Notes under the pieces: generated by a model | What the model was told of the DNA's origin: nothing | Seen by the model: the letters and a program-made list of their open reading frames with translations, nothing else | The model's database searches: none | Program-made: the position numbers and the translations under genes | From: Thraustochytrium sp. TN22 | Taxonomy: Eukaryota > Sar > Bigyra > Thraustochytrida > Thraustochytriidae | Length of the DNA stretch: 39,479 bases | Direction: 5' to 3' | NCBI GenBank assembly: GCA_013306675.1 | Contig: JABLUY010000296.1 | Coordinates: forward strand, 1-39,479 | Shown here: one piece after another, positions 1 to 9,619 of the stretch | Position numbering within the stretch: the stretch's first letter is position 1 | How the letters are laid out: each line of letters starts with the position of its first letter

Positions 1-55
1 CATGGCGCATCCGCGACGCGCGCGTGCTGTTCAACCTGTACGAAGACGTGCTGGG
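1..55. repeat. Left arm of exact 55-bp terminal inverted repeat
   Basis: Bases 1-55 are the exact reverse complement of 39425-39479, and the match stops at base 56. An exact 55-base match at both extreme ends of a contig is what a de Bruijn assembler run at k=55 leaves when both ends reach the same repeated node. It could also be a genuine inverted duplication. The sequence is coding: both copies encode the same piece of a DsbA-like protein. Confidence 0.9.
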
Positions 56-182
56 CCGCCGCAGTCTTGCCGCGGGCTTGGTGGCGGGTGCAGGAGAGGG
101 AGTTCAACACACATGCTTGGTTTGGCGTTGGGAGAACAATGTAAGGTCATCGTCAGGCGCCGCTGCTCGTCGTCGTCGTTGA
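3..182 (+). pseudogene. Partial DsbA-like gene fragment entering from the left edge
   Basis: Read from base 3, the first 18 codons encode WRIRDARVLFNLYEDVLG, identical to the right-edge DsbA-like gene (38206-39479, opposite strand). After base 55 the reading continues with unrelated, low-complexity residues to a TGA at 180-182. It is therefore either the broken end of a second family copy or an assembly junction onto a repeat. No functional product can be claimed, and the 5' part lies outside the window. Confidence 0.5.
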
Positions 183-264
183 CGTCGTTGAACGCAGCAG
201 AAGTGAGACGCGGCGACTCTGCCCTGGCGTAGAGACACCGTCCCAGTGGAGCTTGCCATTCATT

Positions 265-1167
265 TTAGAGGAAGAAGTCGTCCTGCTCGACGTCATTGGT
301 CGGGTCAAGAACCTCGTCAGCAGTAGCACCAGCAGCACCAGTAGCATCAGCAGCACCCGCAGCGGGCGCAGACTCGTCCGCGACAGCATCGACGGCGTCT
401 TGAGCAGACTTCTTGGGCCTCCTCTTTGTGGGCTTGTCGGCGTCGTCATCACCGTCGGCCGACGGGCCAGCACGGCTCTTGTAAAAGAGGAGCAAATGTG
501 CCTCGGTGCCGCGCGGCGTGATTTTGGCAAGGTCGCAGGCGCGCTCGCGGCACTTTTCGCGCAGCGCCAGCGTTTCCTCGGGCAGGTCGTCGCGGAAGAG
601 CGAGATGTACAGGCAATCGCGCGGAAAGAACTTGGTGTAGCGCAGGTCGTCAAGAAGCGTGGCCTTGCGCTCGCAAAGAGCAGGGTCGGTGGGGTCCTTT
701 TCGAGTCCGCGCAGAACCTTTTTCAGCTCGCGCTCCACCTTTTGTCGGTCCATGAACTTGGGCTTGTGGTTCTTGCGCGCGAACTCGCGCTCCCGCTTCA
801 CCACCTCCTCGCTCTTGACGCGCTTTTTGACCTCGAAGTGCGCGGCGCCGCCACGGCCTCCGCCGCGGCCCCCGCCGCGGCCACCGCCACGGCCACCGCC
901 GCGGCCCCCGCCGCGGCCACCGCCACGGCCTCCACCACGGCCTTCACGATGGCCTCCGTCACGGTCTCCGTCACGGCCTCCGCCACGGCCTCCGCCGCGG
1001 CCTCCGCCGCGGCCTCCGCCGCGGCCGCGGCCGCCGCCGCGCGCGGCGCCGTCGCCGCGCTCCTTGCGCTCGCGCTCGCGGTCCTGCGCCGCGCCGCGCT
1101 CGTCGTACCGGTTCAGGGCTGCCGGGGCGCCGCCGCCGCCGCGCCGCCGCTTGGCGCCGCGCTCCAT
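265..1167 (-). CDS. EFG1: EFG1-like rRNA-processing protein with RGG tract
   Basis: Probable nucleolar factor for small-subunit (18S) rRNA maturation. About 300 residues from the ATG at 1167, which has A at -3 and G at +4; an in-frame ATG at 1305 would add 46 Arg/Ala-rich residues. Residues about 43-106 are a Gly/Arg RGG-type tract, usual in RNA-binding nucleolar proteins. Residues about 111-200 form a charged helical region with KFMDRQKVERELKK, then DLRYTKFFPRDCLYISLF, which matches the EFG1-family signature of a helix followed by a Y-x-x-x-F/Y-P-K-x-x-K-Y-I-S-L-F type motif. The C-terminus has a basic patch (KPTKRRPKK) and an acidic Ala-rich tail. Fungal EFG1 lacks the long RGG insert, so the N-terminal half looks lineage-specific. 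Family assignment is by eye from the motif; function is inferred from fungal members. Confidence 0.72.
   Translation of the reverse strand: MERGAKRRRGGGGAPAALNRYDERGAAQDRERERKERGDGAARGGGRGRGGGRGGGRGGGRGGGRDGDRDGGHREGRGGGRGGGRGGGRGGGRGGGRGGGRGGGRGGAAHFEVKKRVKSEEVVKREREFARKNHKPKFMDRQKVERELKKVLRGLEKDPTDPALCERKATLLDDLRYTKFFPRDCLYISLFRDDLPEETLALREKCRERACDLAKITPRGTEAHLLLFYKSRAGPSADGDDDADKPTKRRPKKSAQDAVDAVADESAPAAGAADATGAAGATADEVLDPTNDVEQDDFFL
842..1040. repeat. GGC/CGN-rich repeat encoding the RGG tract
   Basis: A degenerate 12-base unit rich in ccgccgcgg/ccaccgcca encodes the GGGR repeats of the EFG1-like protein on the minus strand. Continuing upstream to about 1430 the DNA is extremely GC-rich (ggcgcggcgcg runs), which makes the true start of the gene hard to fix. 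Confidence 0.8.
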
Positions 1168-1502
1168 CCTCCGCCGCGCCGCCTGCCGCCGCCGCCCGCG
1201 CGCCGCCCGCCGCCGCGCTCCGGTTCTGCCTTCGCGCGCAGGCTGCGCAGGCCGCGCAGCGCCGCCACCCATCCCTGCCTCCGCGCATCGTCGCCATCCG
1301 CGCATGCCAGGCCGCGGCGGCCGCCGGCCGCCGCGCGCGCGGCGCGGCGCCGCGCGCCCGCGCGCCGGCCCTGGCCGCGGGCGCGCGCGCGGCGCGGCGC
1401 GGCGCGAGGCGGCGCGGCGCGGTGCGGAGCGCAGCGCAGCGCAGCGGAGCGCGCGCCTGGGACAGGGACGCGGGGCGAGTGTCCCCTAGAATCGCCGCGG
1501 CC

Positions 1503-1850
1503 GGCGCCGTGAAGGAGGTGGACGGGGAGAGCGGGGTGGAGAGCGACTCGGAGAAGAGCGCGACCCAGAGCGACGGGAGTCGGCCCGGAACGGCGCGAGG
1601 AGGGCGGGCGTCTCTGTGAAGGAGGTGGACGTGGAGAGCGACTCGGAGAGCGACTCGGAGACGAGCGCGACCCGGAGCTGGACGTGGAGAGCGACTCGGA
1701 GAGCGACTCGGAGACGAGCGCGACCCGGAGCGACGGGAGTCAGCCCGGAGCAGCGCGAGGAGGGCGGGCGTCTCTGTGAAGGAGGCGGACGTGGAGAGCG
1801 ACTCGGAGAGCGACTCGGAGACGAGCGCGACCCGGAGCGAGGCCAAGCCA
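1503..1850. repeat. Tandem repeats with gactcggag core
   Basis: Blocks containing gtgaaggaggtggac followed by gagagcgactcggagagc recur near 1509, 1619 and 1779. The second and third are 160 bp apart and the first is a shorter, more diverged copy about 110 bp before. Short gagcgactcg subrepeats sit inside each block. No single frame stays open across all copies with a consistent protein, so I treat it as non-coding. It separates the EFG1-like gene from the 3' end of the first 7TM gene. Confidence 0.75.
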
Positions 1851-1883
1851 GGCCAGGCCGCAACGGGGCTGCCGAGGCGGGAG

Positions 1884-3002
1884 TCAGCCCGGAGCGGTGG
1901 CCGGGGCTGCGTGGAGGACGTCGCTGGAGGCGGTGTTGACCGCGAGGAGGTCCTCGTCTTTGGAGGAGGCGGGGTCGCGCGCGGTGTTGGAGGGCACGAC
2001 GCTGCCCGGAGGGGGCCTTCGTCGAGAGCGAGAGGACTGGTTGTCGGTGACGAAGCGCCCGACGAGCAGGCTGCACATCTCGCAGCCGCACATGGACATG
2101 TTGTACATGGGCGCGTTGAGGAGGACGAACTGGCGCACCCAGGGCCAGACGCAGAAGCAGAGGAGCAGGGCGATGTTGGGCAAGGCGATGCCGAATAGGG
2201 AGAAACGCTTGCCCAGGAAGATGTTGGCGCGCAGACGTTGGATCTTTTGGCGAATCTCCGGGTGGTCCAGGCTGTTGCCCGAGACGTCGAGCTGCAGGGC
2301 GTGGAGGAAGCCGTCCAGGCAGGTGTGAAAGCTGATCCCGATGACGGTGATCATAAATATAGAGCCGAGGCTGAGCGCGATGACCCACGAGTCGTTCTGC
2401 GGCGCGACGAGCATGCCCACGGGGGCCACCGAGGAAGCCAGCACCGAGACTGTGGCCAGGGCAGGCACGTGGCGGCGAACAAAGGCCGTCCGGTGGCGCA
2501 TGGACACCTCCCGCGAGCCGATGCCCAGGACCGCGTTCATGTTGTCAATGAAGAAGCGCACAACCTTGACGAAGGTGACGATGAAGGCGGCACCCGCACA
2601 AAAATACGCGAGCGTCTTGGGCACGTGCAGACCGAAGCCCTCGTAGCGCCAGACCCAGCAGGCGATACAGCAGCCCGCGTTGATGGATGCCAGGGCCAGC
2701 CCCAGCGTGTGGTAGGCGACCGCGCGTGTGAGTGTCTTGGCTGCGCTTGCCCTTGCGCGAGTCACGGCGCGCCGCACCTTGACGAGCTCCTTGGCGCGCG
2801 CGAGCACATTGTACAGGCCCATGGCGAGCGCGAGCGCTGCGAAGACATCGAGCAGCGTGCTGGACACGACGCAGCCGCTGGACACGGTAAAGTCGCCACT
2901 TTGCAGGAAGCCCTCTTGGCACACGCAGCGGCCCGTCGCCTCGTCGCAGCTACCGCCTGGGCACGCCTCGGCGGCCGGCCAGAGCGCCACGCACGCGCTC
3001 AT
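1884..3002 (-). CDS. EGF-like plus 7-TM membrane protein, paralogue 1
   Basis: Unrecognised family, three members in this window. The 372-residue product begins with a six-cysteine EGF-like module (Cys 4, 14, 19, 26, 28, 44). About seven hydrophobic segments follow (roughly 48-66, 97-117, 131-151, 180-200, 205-225, 268-288, 290-314), then a polar basic tail. Positions shared with paralogues 2 and 3 are RANxFxGKR before TM6, W-P-W-V-R before TM7, and a C-x-x-L-V-G-R type motif after TM7. The ATG at 3002 is chosen because all three proteins align from a Met just before the first cysteine. An in-frame ATG at 3197 would add 65 residues including a Leu/Gly stretch. Expected topology is extracellular head and cytosolic tail, with TM1 as a reverse signal anchor. 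A receptor role is inferred only. Confidence 0.75.
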   Translation of the reverse strand: MSACVALWPAAEACPGGSCDEATGRCVCQEGFLQSGDFTVSSGCVVSSTLLDVFAALALAMGLYNVLARAKELVKVRRAVTRARASAAKTLTRAVAYHTLGLALASINAGCCIACWVWRYEGFGLHVPKTLAYFCAGAAFIVTFVKVVRFFIDNMNAVLGIGSREVSMRHRTAFVRRHVPALATVSVLASSVAPVGMLVAPQNDSWVIALSLGSIFMITVIGISFHTCLDGFLHALQLDVSGNSLDHPEIRQKIQRLRANIFLGKRFSLFGIALPNIALLLCFCVWPWVRQFVLLNAPMYNMSMCGCEMCSLLVGRFVTDNQSSRSRRRPPPGSVVPSNTARDPASSKDEDLLAVNTASSDVLHAAPATAPG

Positions 3003-4178
3003 GCCGCCGCCGCCGAGGCCGAGGCCGAGGCCGAGGCCGGCCACAAGCAAGAGGCTCTGTCCCGCATCGCGAGCCTGCGTGCGCCGCAGAACTTGAGAAG
3101 CAAGCGCATCCTTCCTTGCCCAAGGTTGCACGGACACTTGGCGCTGGTCACCGTTCTCTGCGTTTGTCCCTGTGCGCTGGTTGAACGGCTTTCTCATGCC
3201 AGTCCAGTAACGTGCAGGGGCGAAGGAGTTGGAGCCAGATAAGCCAAAGCCAAGCGAAACGGAAGCCAAGCGGAAGCCAAGCGCCAAGCGAAAGCCAAGT
3301 CAGGCCGGGAGGAAGGCGCGAGCTCACCAAGGGCAAGGCTCGGCAAGCACGCCGGCGCAGGGTGCCAGGGGGTCGGTTGCTAATAATAGCATCGGAACCA
3401 CGGAGTTGGTCGGAAGCGGACAACGTGCGCCGGGCCACGCTTCCGTGCGACACGAACAGTGCGCTGGCAGGCTGCGCCGATCTCACTGTCAATGCGACTT
3501 GGTGGGTGCTCATGAATGTTCCGGTAGCGCAGGCCGGTAATCGTGCACACCGAGTGAGTCCCCCGCGCTCTGCCGCAAACAACTCTCTACCGCAAATAGC
3601 GCGCGGAATAAGTTAGCGCTCGTGTGGGGAATGACCTTGGTTTAGGTGAACTCACATGGTGCGCTGACCGCCTCGCGGCAGCGTACAAGAAACGAAGAAC
3701 GATGAGAGCGAGCGCGCTCGGCGACGTCTGCCGCGTTCAAGGAGCAGCGCGTGAACATACGGCGCGTATTTATGCACCGTGAGCTTGGAGGTGCCTGTTC
3801 GGGCAGGACCGCGGCCTGGAGCTGCACGAAGCGGAGACTGACCTCATGCTCCGAAGAAGAGCCGCGTCCATGGTTCGGCCTTGATATCAGGATCTGGTTA
3901 ACACGACGCGCTTGGCGGTGCGCCAGCGTCCTTGGCGACGTGCTGCACATTCACGTTTGCTCGCCATGTTCGCGACACGAAAAGGGCAAACGTCGACAAG
4001 CTGCGTCACGCCCGCAGCCAGTGCTGGCAGTCACGTCTGCATGTATTGCCCACCGCAGCAGCAAATGGGCCACGTGCGTCGCGGCTTTTTTGCCAGTGCC
4101 AACTTGGTCGTGCAAAGGCCCATGATGTGCAGAGCACGCGCTTTTCGCGTCGTCACCGATCGTTTGCTATTCTGAAAA
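3003..4178. other. Intergenic, upstream of paralogue 1
   Basis: No convincing gene. 3003-3060 is a gccgag-type simple repeat just 5' of the chosen start. 3239-3300 is a short imperfect repeat of aagccaagcg-like units about 9-11 bp long. From 3600 to 4178 base composition is less GC-rich, and the short open frames have no coherent protein character. Confidence 0.6.
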
Positions 4179-5417
4179 CTACTCCGCAGGGAACTTGTCA
4201 GTCTTGACGAAACCAGGAGTGCCAAGGCGGATGCAAGCGCGAGCGTGATCGCGGATGCTCTCGTGCATGTCGATGAACTGGAGGCCGAGGTCCTTCTCGG
4301 CCTTGGCGTGGCTGGTACGTGCAGCGCGCTTGCCGACACGCGGGAGGACGGAGGCGACGCCAGAGTCGAAAAAGCTGACGAACCAGAGCAGCGGGTACGG
4401 AAGCGTCCTGGTGGGCGGCTTGTAGCCGTACTGGCGCAGATCGTCGGCAAGCACGCGCGTCATCTCGCTCATTGACATGACGCCGGCCACCATGGCGTAG
4501 CGCTGGCCGGCGGCCGCGGGTGTCTCGAGCGCCAGGCGGTGTGCGCGTGCCACGTCGCGAACGTCGACGCAGCCCATCTCCAGGGCAGGCACACCCGGCA
4601 TCTTGCGCATGACAAAGCGGCAGATGACCTCGTGGCTCGTGGCATTGGCCGCCGACAGCGGCGGCCCAATGATGAAGCCAGGATTGATGACCGAAAGCGT
4701 GAAGCAGTCCGGATTGTCCTCGACGAACTTCCACGCAGCGCGCTCCGCCATCGTCTTGGACCGCGGATACGGCTCGGCAGTGGCCTCGTCGGTCCAGAGG
4801 CTTTCCGGCTCGGCCTCGAGCTCCTCCGTGGAGTGGCCCCCCATGATGGCCGCCATGGAGCTCGTGAGCGCCACGTGCTTGACCGTGCCGGCGTCCTTGG
4901 CTGCGCGCAGCACGCGCAGCGTGCCCTCTCGCGCCGGCTTGTACAGCTTCTCCTCCGCCTCCTCCGGCTTGCAGCCCAGAAAGAACGGGCTCGCCACGTG
5001 CGCCACCACGTCACAGCCCGCGCAGGCCGCCTCCCAGCCCTCGTCGGAGCTCAGGTCGGCCTGCACCACCTCAAAGGCCTCGCCGCTTGCCTTCCACGCA
5101 TCCAGGTGCGTCGCCGACCTACTCGCGTCGCGCACCGTGCCCCGCACGCGGTACCCGGCCTCCAGCAGCTCGCGCGCCACGTGCGCGCCCACGTACCCGG
5201 TCACGCCCGTCACGAGCGCCACGCGCTGCGCCATGGCGGCGTCCACGACCACGAACGACAGCACGACGACGAGTACGACGACGGCGAGGCCAGCGCGACG
5301 ACGGCGGCGCAGAGGACGACTGCACGCGACGCGACGCGACGCGACGCGGCCGACCGACCTCGTGATGAAGTTCTGCGAGCCCCTGGGCTCGGAGTGGCGG
5401 CGGAGCCCGGGCCTCAT
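4179..5417 (-). CDS. Membrane-anchored extended SDR (dihydroflavonol-reductase-like)
   Basis: NAD(P)H-dependent short-chain dehydrogenase/reductase of the extended class, close in pattern to dihydroflavonol-4-reductase and cinnamoyl-CoA-reductase-like proteins. Numbered from the ATG at 5417 (412 aa): a basic Arg-rich stretch then a hydrophobic anchor at about 42-61; the Rossmann motif VTGVTGYVG at about 69-77; a conserved R-G-T-V-R-D segment; the catalytic Ser in LTSSMA near 185; and the YPRSK motif giving Tyr216 and Lys220. NPGFIIGPP follows in the substrate region. The internal ATG at 5234 has a perfect gccgccATGG context and would give a soluble protein starting MAQRVALV. I prefer the longer form because Arg-Arg-Arg plus a Val/Leu stretch is a classic signal anchor, but that choice is uncertain. 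The substrate cannot be told from sequence. Confidence 0.82.
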   Translation of the reverse strand: MRPGLRRHSEPRGSQNFITRSVGRVASRRVACSRPLRRRRRAGLAVVVLVVVLSFVVVDAAMAQRVALVTGVTGYVGAHVARELLEAGYRVRGTVRDASRSATHLDAWKASGEAFEVVQADLSSDEGWEAACAGCDVVAHVASPFFLGCKPEEAEEKLYKPAREGTLRVLRAAKDAGTVKHVALTSSMAAIMGGHSTEELEAEPESLWTDEATAEPYPRSKTMAERAAWKFVEDNPDCFTLSVINPGFIIGPPLSAANATSHEVICRFVMRKMPGVPALEMGCVDVRDVARAHRLALETPAAAGQRYAMVAGVMSMSEMTRVLADDLRQYGYKPPTRTLPYPLLWFVSFFDSGVASVLPRVGKRAARTSHAKAEKDLGLQFIDMHESIRDHARACIRLGTPGFVKTDKFPAE

Positions 5418-7109
5418 CACTAAACTCAAGAAGTGAACAAGCGAACAAGACAAGTTCGTCTTGAGTTCGTGACGTCCGAGGCCTCTCGTGTGTCTTGCAC
5501 CCGCCGTCAGTCACAGCAGCCTTGCGCGGCCACGGTGAGTGCCAGCGAGCGCGTGCGCAAAACCCCGCGAAAGCTCGACGTCAAGAGCTCTGTCTGCGAC
5601 GCCTCCGGGGCGGGCGGGCGAGCGAGGAGGCCAGCGGGCAGCCAGACTAGCTAGCTATCTGCAGCAGAGCTGGCAGCAAGCTCTCCATGGCGCCGAAGTC
5701 ACGTGGCTCAAGCCTCAAGGAAGTCATCCTGTACGTCACTCGGCGATCAAGATGCCGTGAACAAGAACCCGAAGCGAGCGAGCCGAGCGAAGCCGAGCGA
5801 GCGAACTCACAGCGTGACTCACGCGCAGGAAGAAAGAAGCTTCAGCCAGCGACGGCAGCGAGCCCCGAGACCGTTCGCAATAGGAGAGCAAACGGCGCAG
5901 GACAGCCGGCGACGTAGACGTCACTGATTGATTGAATGGCCACGTGCGCGCAATGCGCTGCCAAGACGTGCCACGGCGGCGGCGAAAGCCTGAGCCATCC
6001 ATCACCAGTGCGGCGCGAAGCAGGCCGAGTCGTCGCTTGTGACAGCGGCATTTCCACGTTCGGTTCCATGCTTGTGCGGCGTAGTTCCGAGCTCCTCCGT
6101 ACAGCTGACCTTGCAGTGCTCGCGGTCATAGCGGCGCGCATCGCGCGTGGTCTCCCGCGTCGGCACGTACAACGCCGGGGCTCGAGTCGCTCGACGCACG
6201 AACCGTGGCGTCCCAGCCAGCGAGCATAGACCGCCCTCGTCCGCGCTCACTGTCACAATGCGGTCCGCCAGACTCGCGCGCGATCTGCGCGCCCACGAGC
6301 GCCACGCGCTGCTGGTCCCAGGCACCCACGACGAGAACGTACTCGACAAGCAGCAAGAGCAGCAAGACGACGACCACGCACGACAAATCCGCGCTGGGCG
6401 GCGAGGCGGGCGACAATGAATCTGCACTGGCAGGGCTTGGACTCGCGCGCGCTCGCGGACGCTCGTGTGCACGGGAGGCACCTCAGCAGCTCAGCTCAGG
6501 CTCAAGGCCGCCGTGCAGCGTTGGCCACGCCGCGCAAAGCTCGAACGGGTCCTTCGCCGACGGCGACAGCCGCAACGGGCAACGGTGGAGGTACGAGCGG
6601 CTCCGCGAGACCTGCCCCGTGCTCCACGTCTATCTCTCGCTCCGGGTCGCTCGCGCGCAAAGGCTTGCAGAGGTTTCCAGCCCAGCGTCGCGAGTCAGCG
6701 GCCGGACATCCTTGTCCCGGCCACCAGCGAGGACCGTCACAGTCACGGTGGTAAGGGTACGAGCAACTTGGAGCAAGTCGCAGTCGCGCCCGGCCAGGCT
6801 CCGCGCGACGCGCGCGGACCGCCAGTTGCTGTAAAAGTGCAAGCGGTGTTCTCCCGTGGGTCGTGATGCCATGATGAATGGTTGTGCGTGCTCTCAGCGC
6901 TCTAGCAGCGCTCTCAGCGCGCGCGTGACTCTGCCTCGACAAGCTGAGCGAGGCGGCGCGCGCCCGTCTAACTCCGACGCTCCCCCGGCGGGGCCGCTGC
7001 CTCCTGGCCGCGAGGCAGAGGCTGGCGAGCCAACAAAACCCAAACGCTGGCAAGCGGGCGCAGCTCGGTCAAATTTTGGCTTTATCGAACCTTCGTTTGG
7101 CTCGGAACC
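5418..7109. other. Intergenic with SDR relic
   Basis: 1.7 kb between the divergent SDR gene and the gene at 7110. It holds a decayed SDR fragment (about 6255-6405) and gcgagcgagccgagcg-type short repeats near 5770-5805. I see no coherent gene; several frames are open but their residues are those of GC-rich random sequence. Confidence 0.6.
6255..6405 (-). pseudogene. Decayed fragment of an SDR N-terminus
   Basis: On the minus strand this reads a Val/Leu anchor, then QQRVALVGAQIARE. That parallels the anchor and AQRVALVTGVTGYVGAHVARE of the SDR gene at 4179-5417. The DNA is visibly related (gcgcgcccacg, then agcgccacgcgctg), but about 21 bases that would encode the nucleotide-binding TGVTGYVG loop are missing. 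There is no ATG and no downstream catalytic region. It lies 5' of the intact gene in the same orientation, as expected for a relic of a tandem duplication. Confidence 0.5.
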
Positions 7110-8084
7110 ATGGAGAGGAACCTGCGGTCGGCGCGCGAGCACGGAGCCATCGGCGAGGACGAGCTGCGCGCCGGGCTCAAGCACTACATTACAAGCACAT
7201 CGCCGTGCCAAGGATGCGCAGGCGGCGCGCACCCGACGGCGCGCGCGGCCGTCCAGCAGTTGACCTGGCCGGCGCTGGAGAAGGCGCACCGTGACGTGCT
7301 GGACCGGCAGAACAAGCGCATCGAGCGCTTCGGCATCAAGCGCACGTGGCTTTGCTACTGGGACTTCTCGGACGATGAGTTCAAGAAGTCGTACGCGTAC
7401 AACCTGCTGTGCGACGAGGGCACGACGGAGATGATGCAGACCCTGCGCTATGCGGCGCCCTTCCAGCTGTTGAGTGACGTGGCGGCTGTGGCTGATTTGA
7501 ACTTTACTCAGCGCCAGGTGGCGGCGGCGTCCAAGCTGTACCAAGAGTCGATGCTGAGCGGGCCGCGCGGCAACGAGGACGCGCGCGAGGACGCCAAGGA
7601 CCTCATGGCCATTGTCAGCTTCGTGAATCACGGCAACCAAGCCGAGGACGTGGAGCAGGTGCAGAGCATGCTGCCCGCGGATCTGCGCGTGCCCCCTGGC
7701 AGCGTTGATAGCATCAAGGAGGCCTTTGAGCGCGCGGAGCAGGTCGGCCTCGAGCTGGAGCGGAACCTGGGCAACCAAGCCGCTGTGCGCGGCATCCTAA
7801 ATGGCTACCGCAGCGAGAGACTCAGTGCCGAGGAGAAGGCCGTGCAGGACCGGCGCCGCGCCGTTGAAGCCAAGGCGAACCGCACGTGGGCGCTGCGCGA
7901 CAAGATGGGCAAGTTCTGGCGCCAGCGTGGCGCCCCGCTGCGATGGGAGCGCCTTTCCGTGCGCTACAGCATGACGCGCGGTGCGTACGGCGTGCCCATT
8001 TTCACGCCCAAGGTCACGGGCGCCCACCCCGTAGACGAGGACGACTTCATCCCGGAAGTCGACCTCGACGCCCTCTCGCGCTGA
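7110..8084 (+). CDS. Unrecognised 324-residue soluble protein
   Basis: I do not recognise a family. The ATG at 7110 has A at -3 and G at +4. Codon use and amino-acid composition are ordinary for a real protein. Residues about 55-110 are aromatic-rich (RTWLCYWDFSDDEFKKSYAY). A single CxxC (CQGC) sits near residue 33 close to a His, too little to call a zinc site. Residues about 125-260 are predicted mostly helical and charged, and the C-terminus is acidic (EDDFIPEVDLDALSR). No signal peptide or membrane segment. Its stop is about 100 bp from the 3' end of the convergent paralogue 2 gene. Probably a conserved protein of the host lineage. Confidence 0.7.
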   Translation: MERNLRSAREHGAIGEDELRAGLKHYITSTSPCQGCAGGAHPTARAAVQQLTWPALEKAHRDVLDRQNKRIERFGIKRTWLCYWDFSDDEFKKSYAYNLLCDEGTTEMMQTLRYAAPFQLLSDVAAVADLNFTQRQVAAASKLYQESMLSGPRGNEDAREDAKDLMAIVSFVNHGNQAEDVEQVQSMLPADLRVPPGSVDSIKEAFERAEQVGLELERNLGNQAAVRGILNGYRSERLSAEEKAVQDRRRAVEAKANRTWALRDKMGKFWRQRGAPLRWERLSVRYSMTRGAYGVPIFTPKVTGAHPVDEDDFIPEVDLDALSR

Positions 8085-8191
8085 CCCTCTCTGGGGAGTC
8101 CGAGTCAAGGCAAGGCTAAAAGCTGAGCCGAGCTGTGCTCACGCAGTCACTCCTCCTTGGAGCTCGAGCCGTTTGTGCCTTCATCTATTGA

Positions 8192-9388
8192 TCATGATCC
8201 TTCCAATAAGTTTGTTTCTGCTGGCGCGTCGCTGATGCTGAGGACGGGTGTTGAGCTCGCTGGAGTGACCGAGACCGGCGCCACGGAGCTGGAGGCCGTG
8301 TGCGCCGACGCGGCGGCGCTGCCAGTGGCGCCTCGATTCCAGATCGTTGCGACGAGCCCCGTGCGGTAGGTGCGCGTGCGAGAGTAGCTTGTGGCCGAGA
8401 TGGTACGGAGCTGCCGGGCCACGGCCCGCGCCGTGACGAGGCGGCCAATCTGGCAGGTGATTCCCTCCGCCGCGCAGGCGCTCCCGCTGCAGAGTGCCAC
8501 GTGCAGCACGATGAAGCCACGCAACCAAGGCCAGGCGAGGATGGCCACGTTGAAGCCAACGTTGACGACCGCGATGCAGACCGCCGCGCGACGGCCAAGG
8601 CGCGCATTCGCAATGAGGTGCTGCACGCGCGCGCGGTCCGCCGTGGACAAGGACGCCAAGCTTGACAGCGAGCCCTGCAGGCTGCTCTCGAAGCCCTGCA
8701 ACGCCTGCACGACAAAGTACACCGCCACAGCGATGGTGTAGATCATAGACGAGGCCAGAAGAACCTGCCAAAGGTCCTCGTAGGCTGGCCACAGGTAGAG
8801 CCCCCAGGGCGTCACAACGTGGAGCACCACGGCGCCCACGCTCGTAAGCGGCGAGGCGTAGCGCCGCACGCGCTCAATGGCCGCATTGGTACGAAGCATC
8901 GTCACGTCCGCGATGGCCACCATGTTGTCCAAAAAGAAGTGCGTCACCACGAAGACGTACGGCCAGAAGCTGAGTCCACCAAACGTGTGCATAGCCGTCT
9001 TGAGCGGGTCCTCGCCCACCTTGGCGTCGCGCAGCGCCCAGTAGCCAGCCGCGTTCGCCAGGACGCCGCCGCTTGTCAGCAGTCCCAGCACGTGGTACTT
9101 GTGCGTGCGCACAAACGGGTTCACGCCCTTGCCGCGGAAGCGCGTCTTGAGCGTCTGCATGCGCCGCACCTCGTGCAGCCGTAGCGCGAACTGTACCGCC
9201 GCCTGCGCCAGCGTACCAACCAAGATGACGTGCAACAGCAGCCGCGGCACCACGCAATCCTGGCTCTCGCTCAGCTCAAAGTCCCCACCCGACAGGTACG
9301 CATCCTCGCACGCGCACGAGCCCGCCACGCACGAGCCGTGGCCCGAGCACGCCTCAAAGGGCCAGCGCGCCGCGCACGACGTCGGCAT
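8192..9388 (-). CDS. EGF-like plus 7-TM membrane protein, paralogue 2
   Basis: 398 residues. The EGF-like module spans residues 5-45, with six cysteines and the classic CSGHGSC turn. Seven hydrophobic segments lie at about 49-69, 99-119, 138-160, 180-200, 206-230, 267-289 and 291-312, followed by a Ser/Thr-rich cytosolic tail. Close to paralogue 3: both have KYHxLGLLTS at TM2, PWGLYLWPA after TM4, AWPWLR before TM7 and EGxTCQIGR at its end. An in-frame TAG directly precedes the ATG at 9388, so without an intron the protein cannot carry an upstream signal peptide. The EGF-like head must then be exported by TM1 acting as an N-out signal anchor. Function unknown; the architecture resembles an adhesion-type receptor, but no canonical GPCR motif is visible. 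Confidence 0.78.
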   Translation of the reverse strand: MPTSCAARWPFEACSGHGSCVAGSCACEDAYLSGGDFELSESQDCVVPRLLLHVILVGTLAQAAVQFALRLHEVRRMQTLKTRFRGKGVNPFVRTHKYHVLGLLTSGGVLANAAGYWALRDAKVGEDPLKTAMHTFGGLSFWPYVFVVTHFFLDNMVAIADVTMLRTNAAIERVRRYASPLTSVGAVVLHVVTPWGLYLWPAYEDLWQVLLASSMIYTIAVAVYFVVQALQGFESSLQGSLSSLASLSTADRARVQHLIANARLGRRAAVCIAVVNVGFNVAILAWPWLRGFIVLHVALCSGSACAAEGITCQIGRLVTARAVARQLRTISATSYSRTRTYRTGLVATIWNRGATGSAAASAHTASSSVAPVSVTPASSTPVLSISDAPAETNLLEGS

Positions 9389-9619
9389 CTACTTGCCAAC
9401 AAAACGAAGAGAGCGATCTACTCCATGTGCGTCACCGATACGACTCGTGGCGGCTGGACAACCCTCCTCCTCCCCGTCGTTATTTTTCTTCTGTGTGCCC
9501 GTCCGAGTCCGGGCCGCCTTCCCACTGATGAGGCCGTGACCTCCGGGCGACGGCTCCGTGAACTTGAACCAGCCGACTTCCCAGTCATAGGCAGCGGAAA
9601 GTCGGAACCGCGAAAGTGG

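Noticed and set aside
1486-2388. Minus-strand Ser-Arg-rich frame across the tandem repeats
   Set aside because: It overlaps the 7TM coding sequence in a different frame, and its SR-like character comes from the repeat.
3003-3197. Signal peptide for paralogue 1 from the upstream ATG at 3197
   Set aside because: The only hydrophobic part is a Leu/Gly run coded by a simple repeat, and the other two paralogues start just before the first cysteine. Kept as an alternative only.
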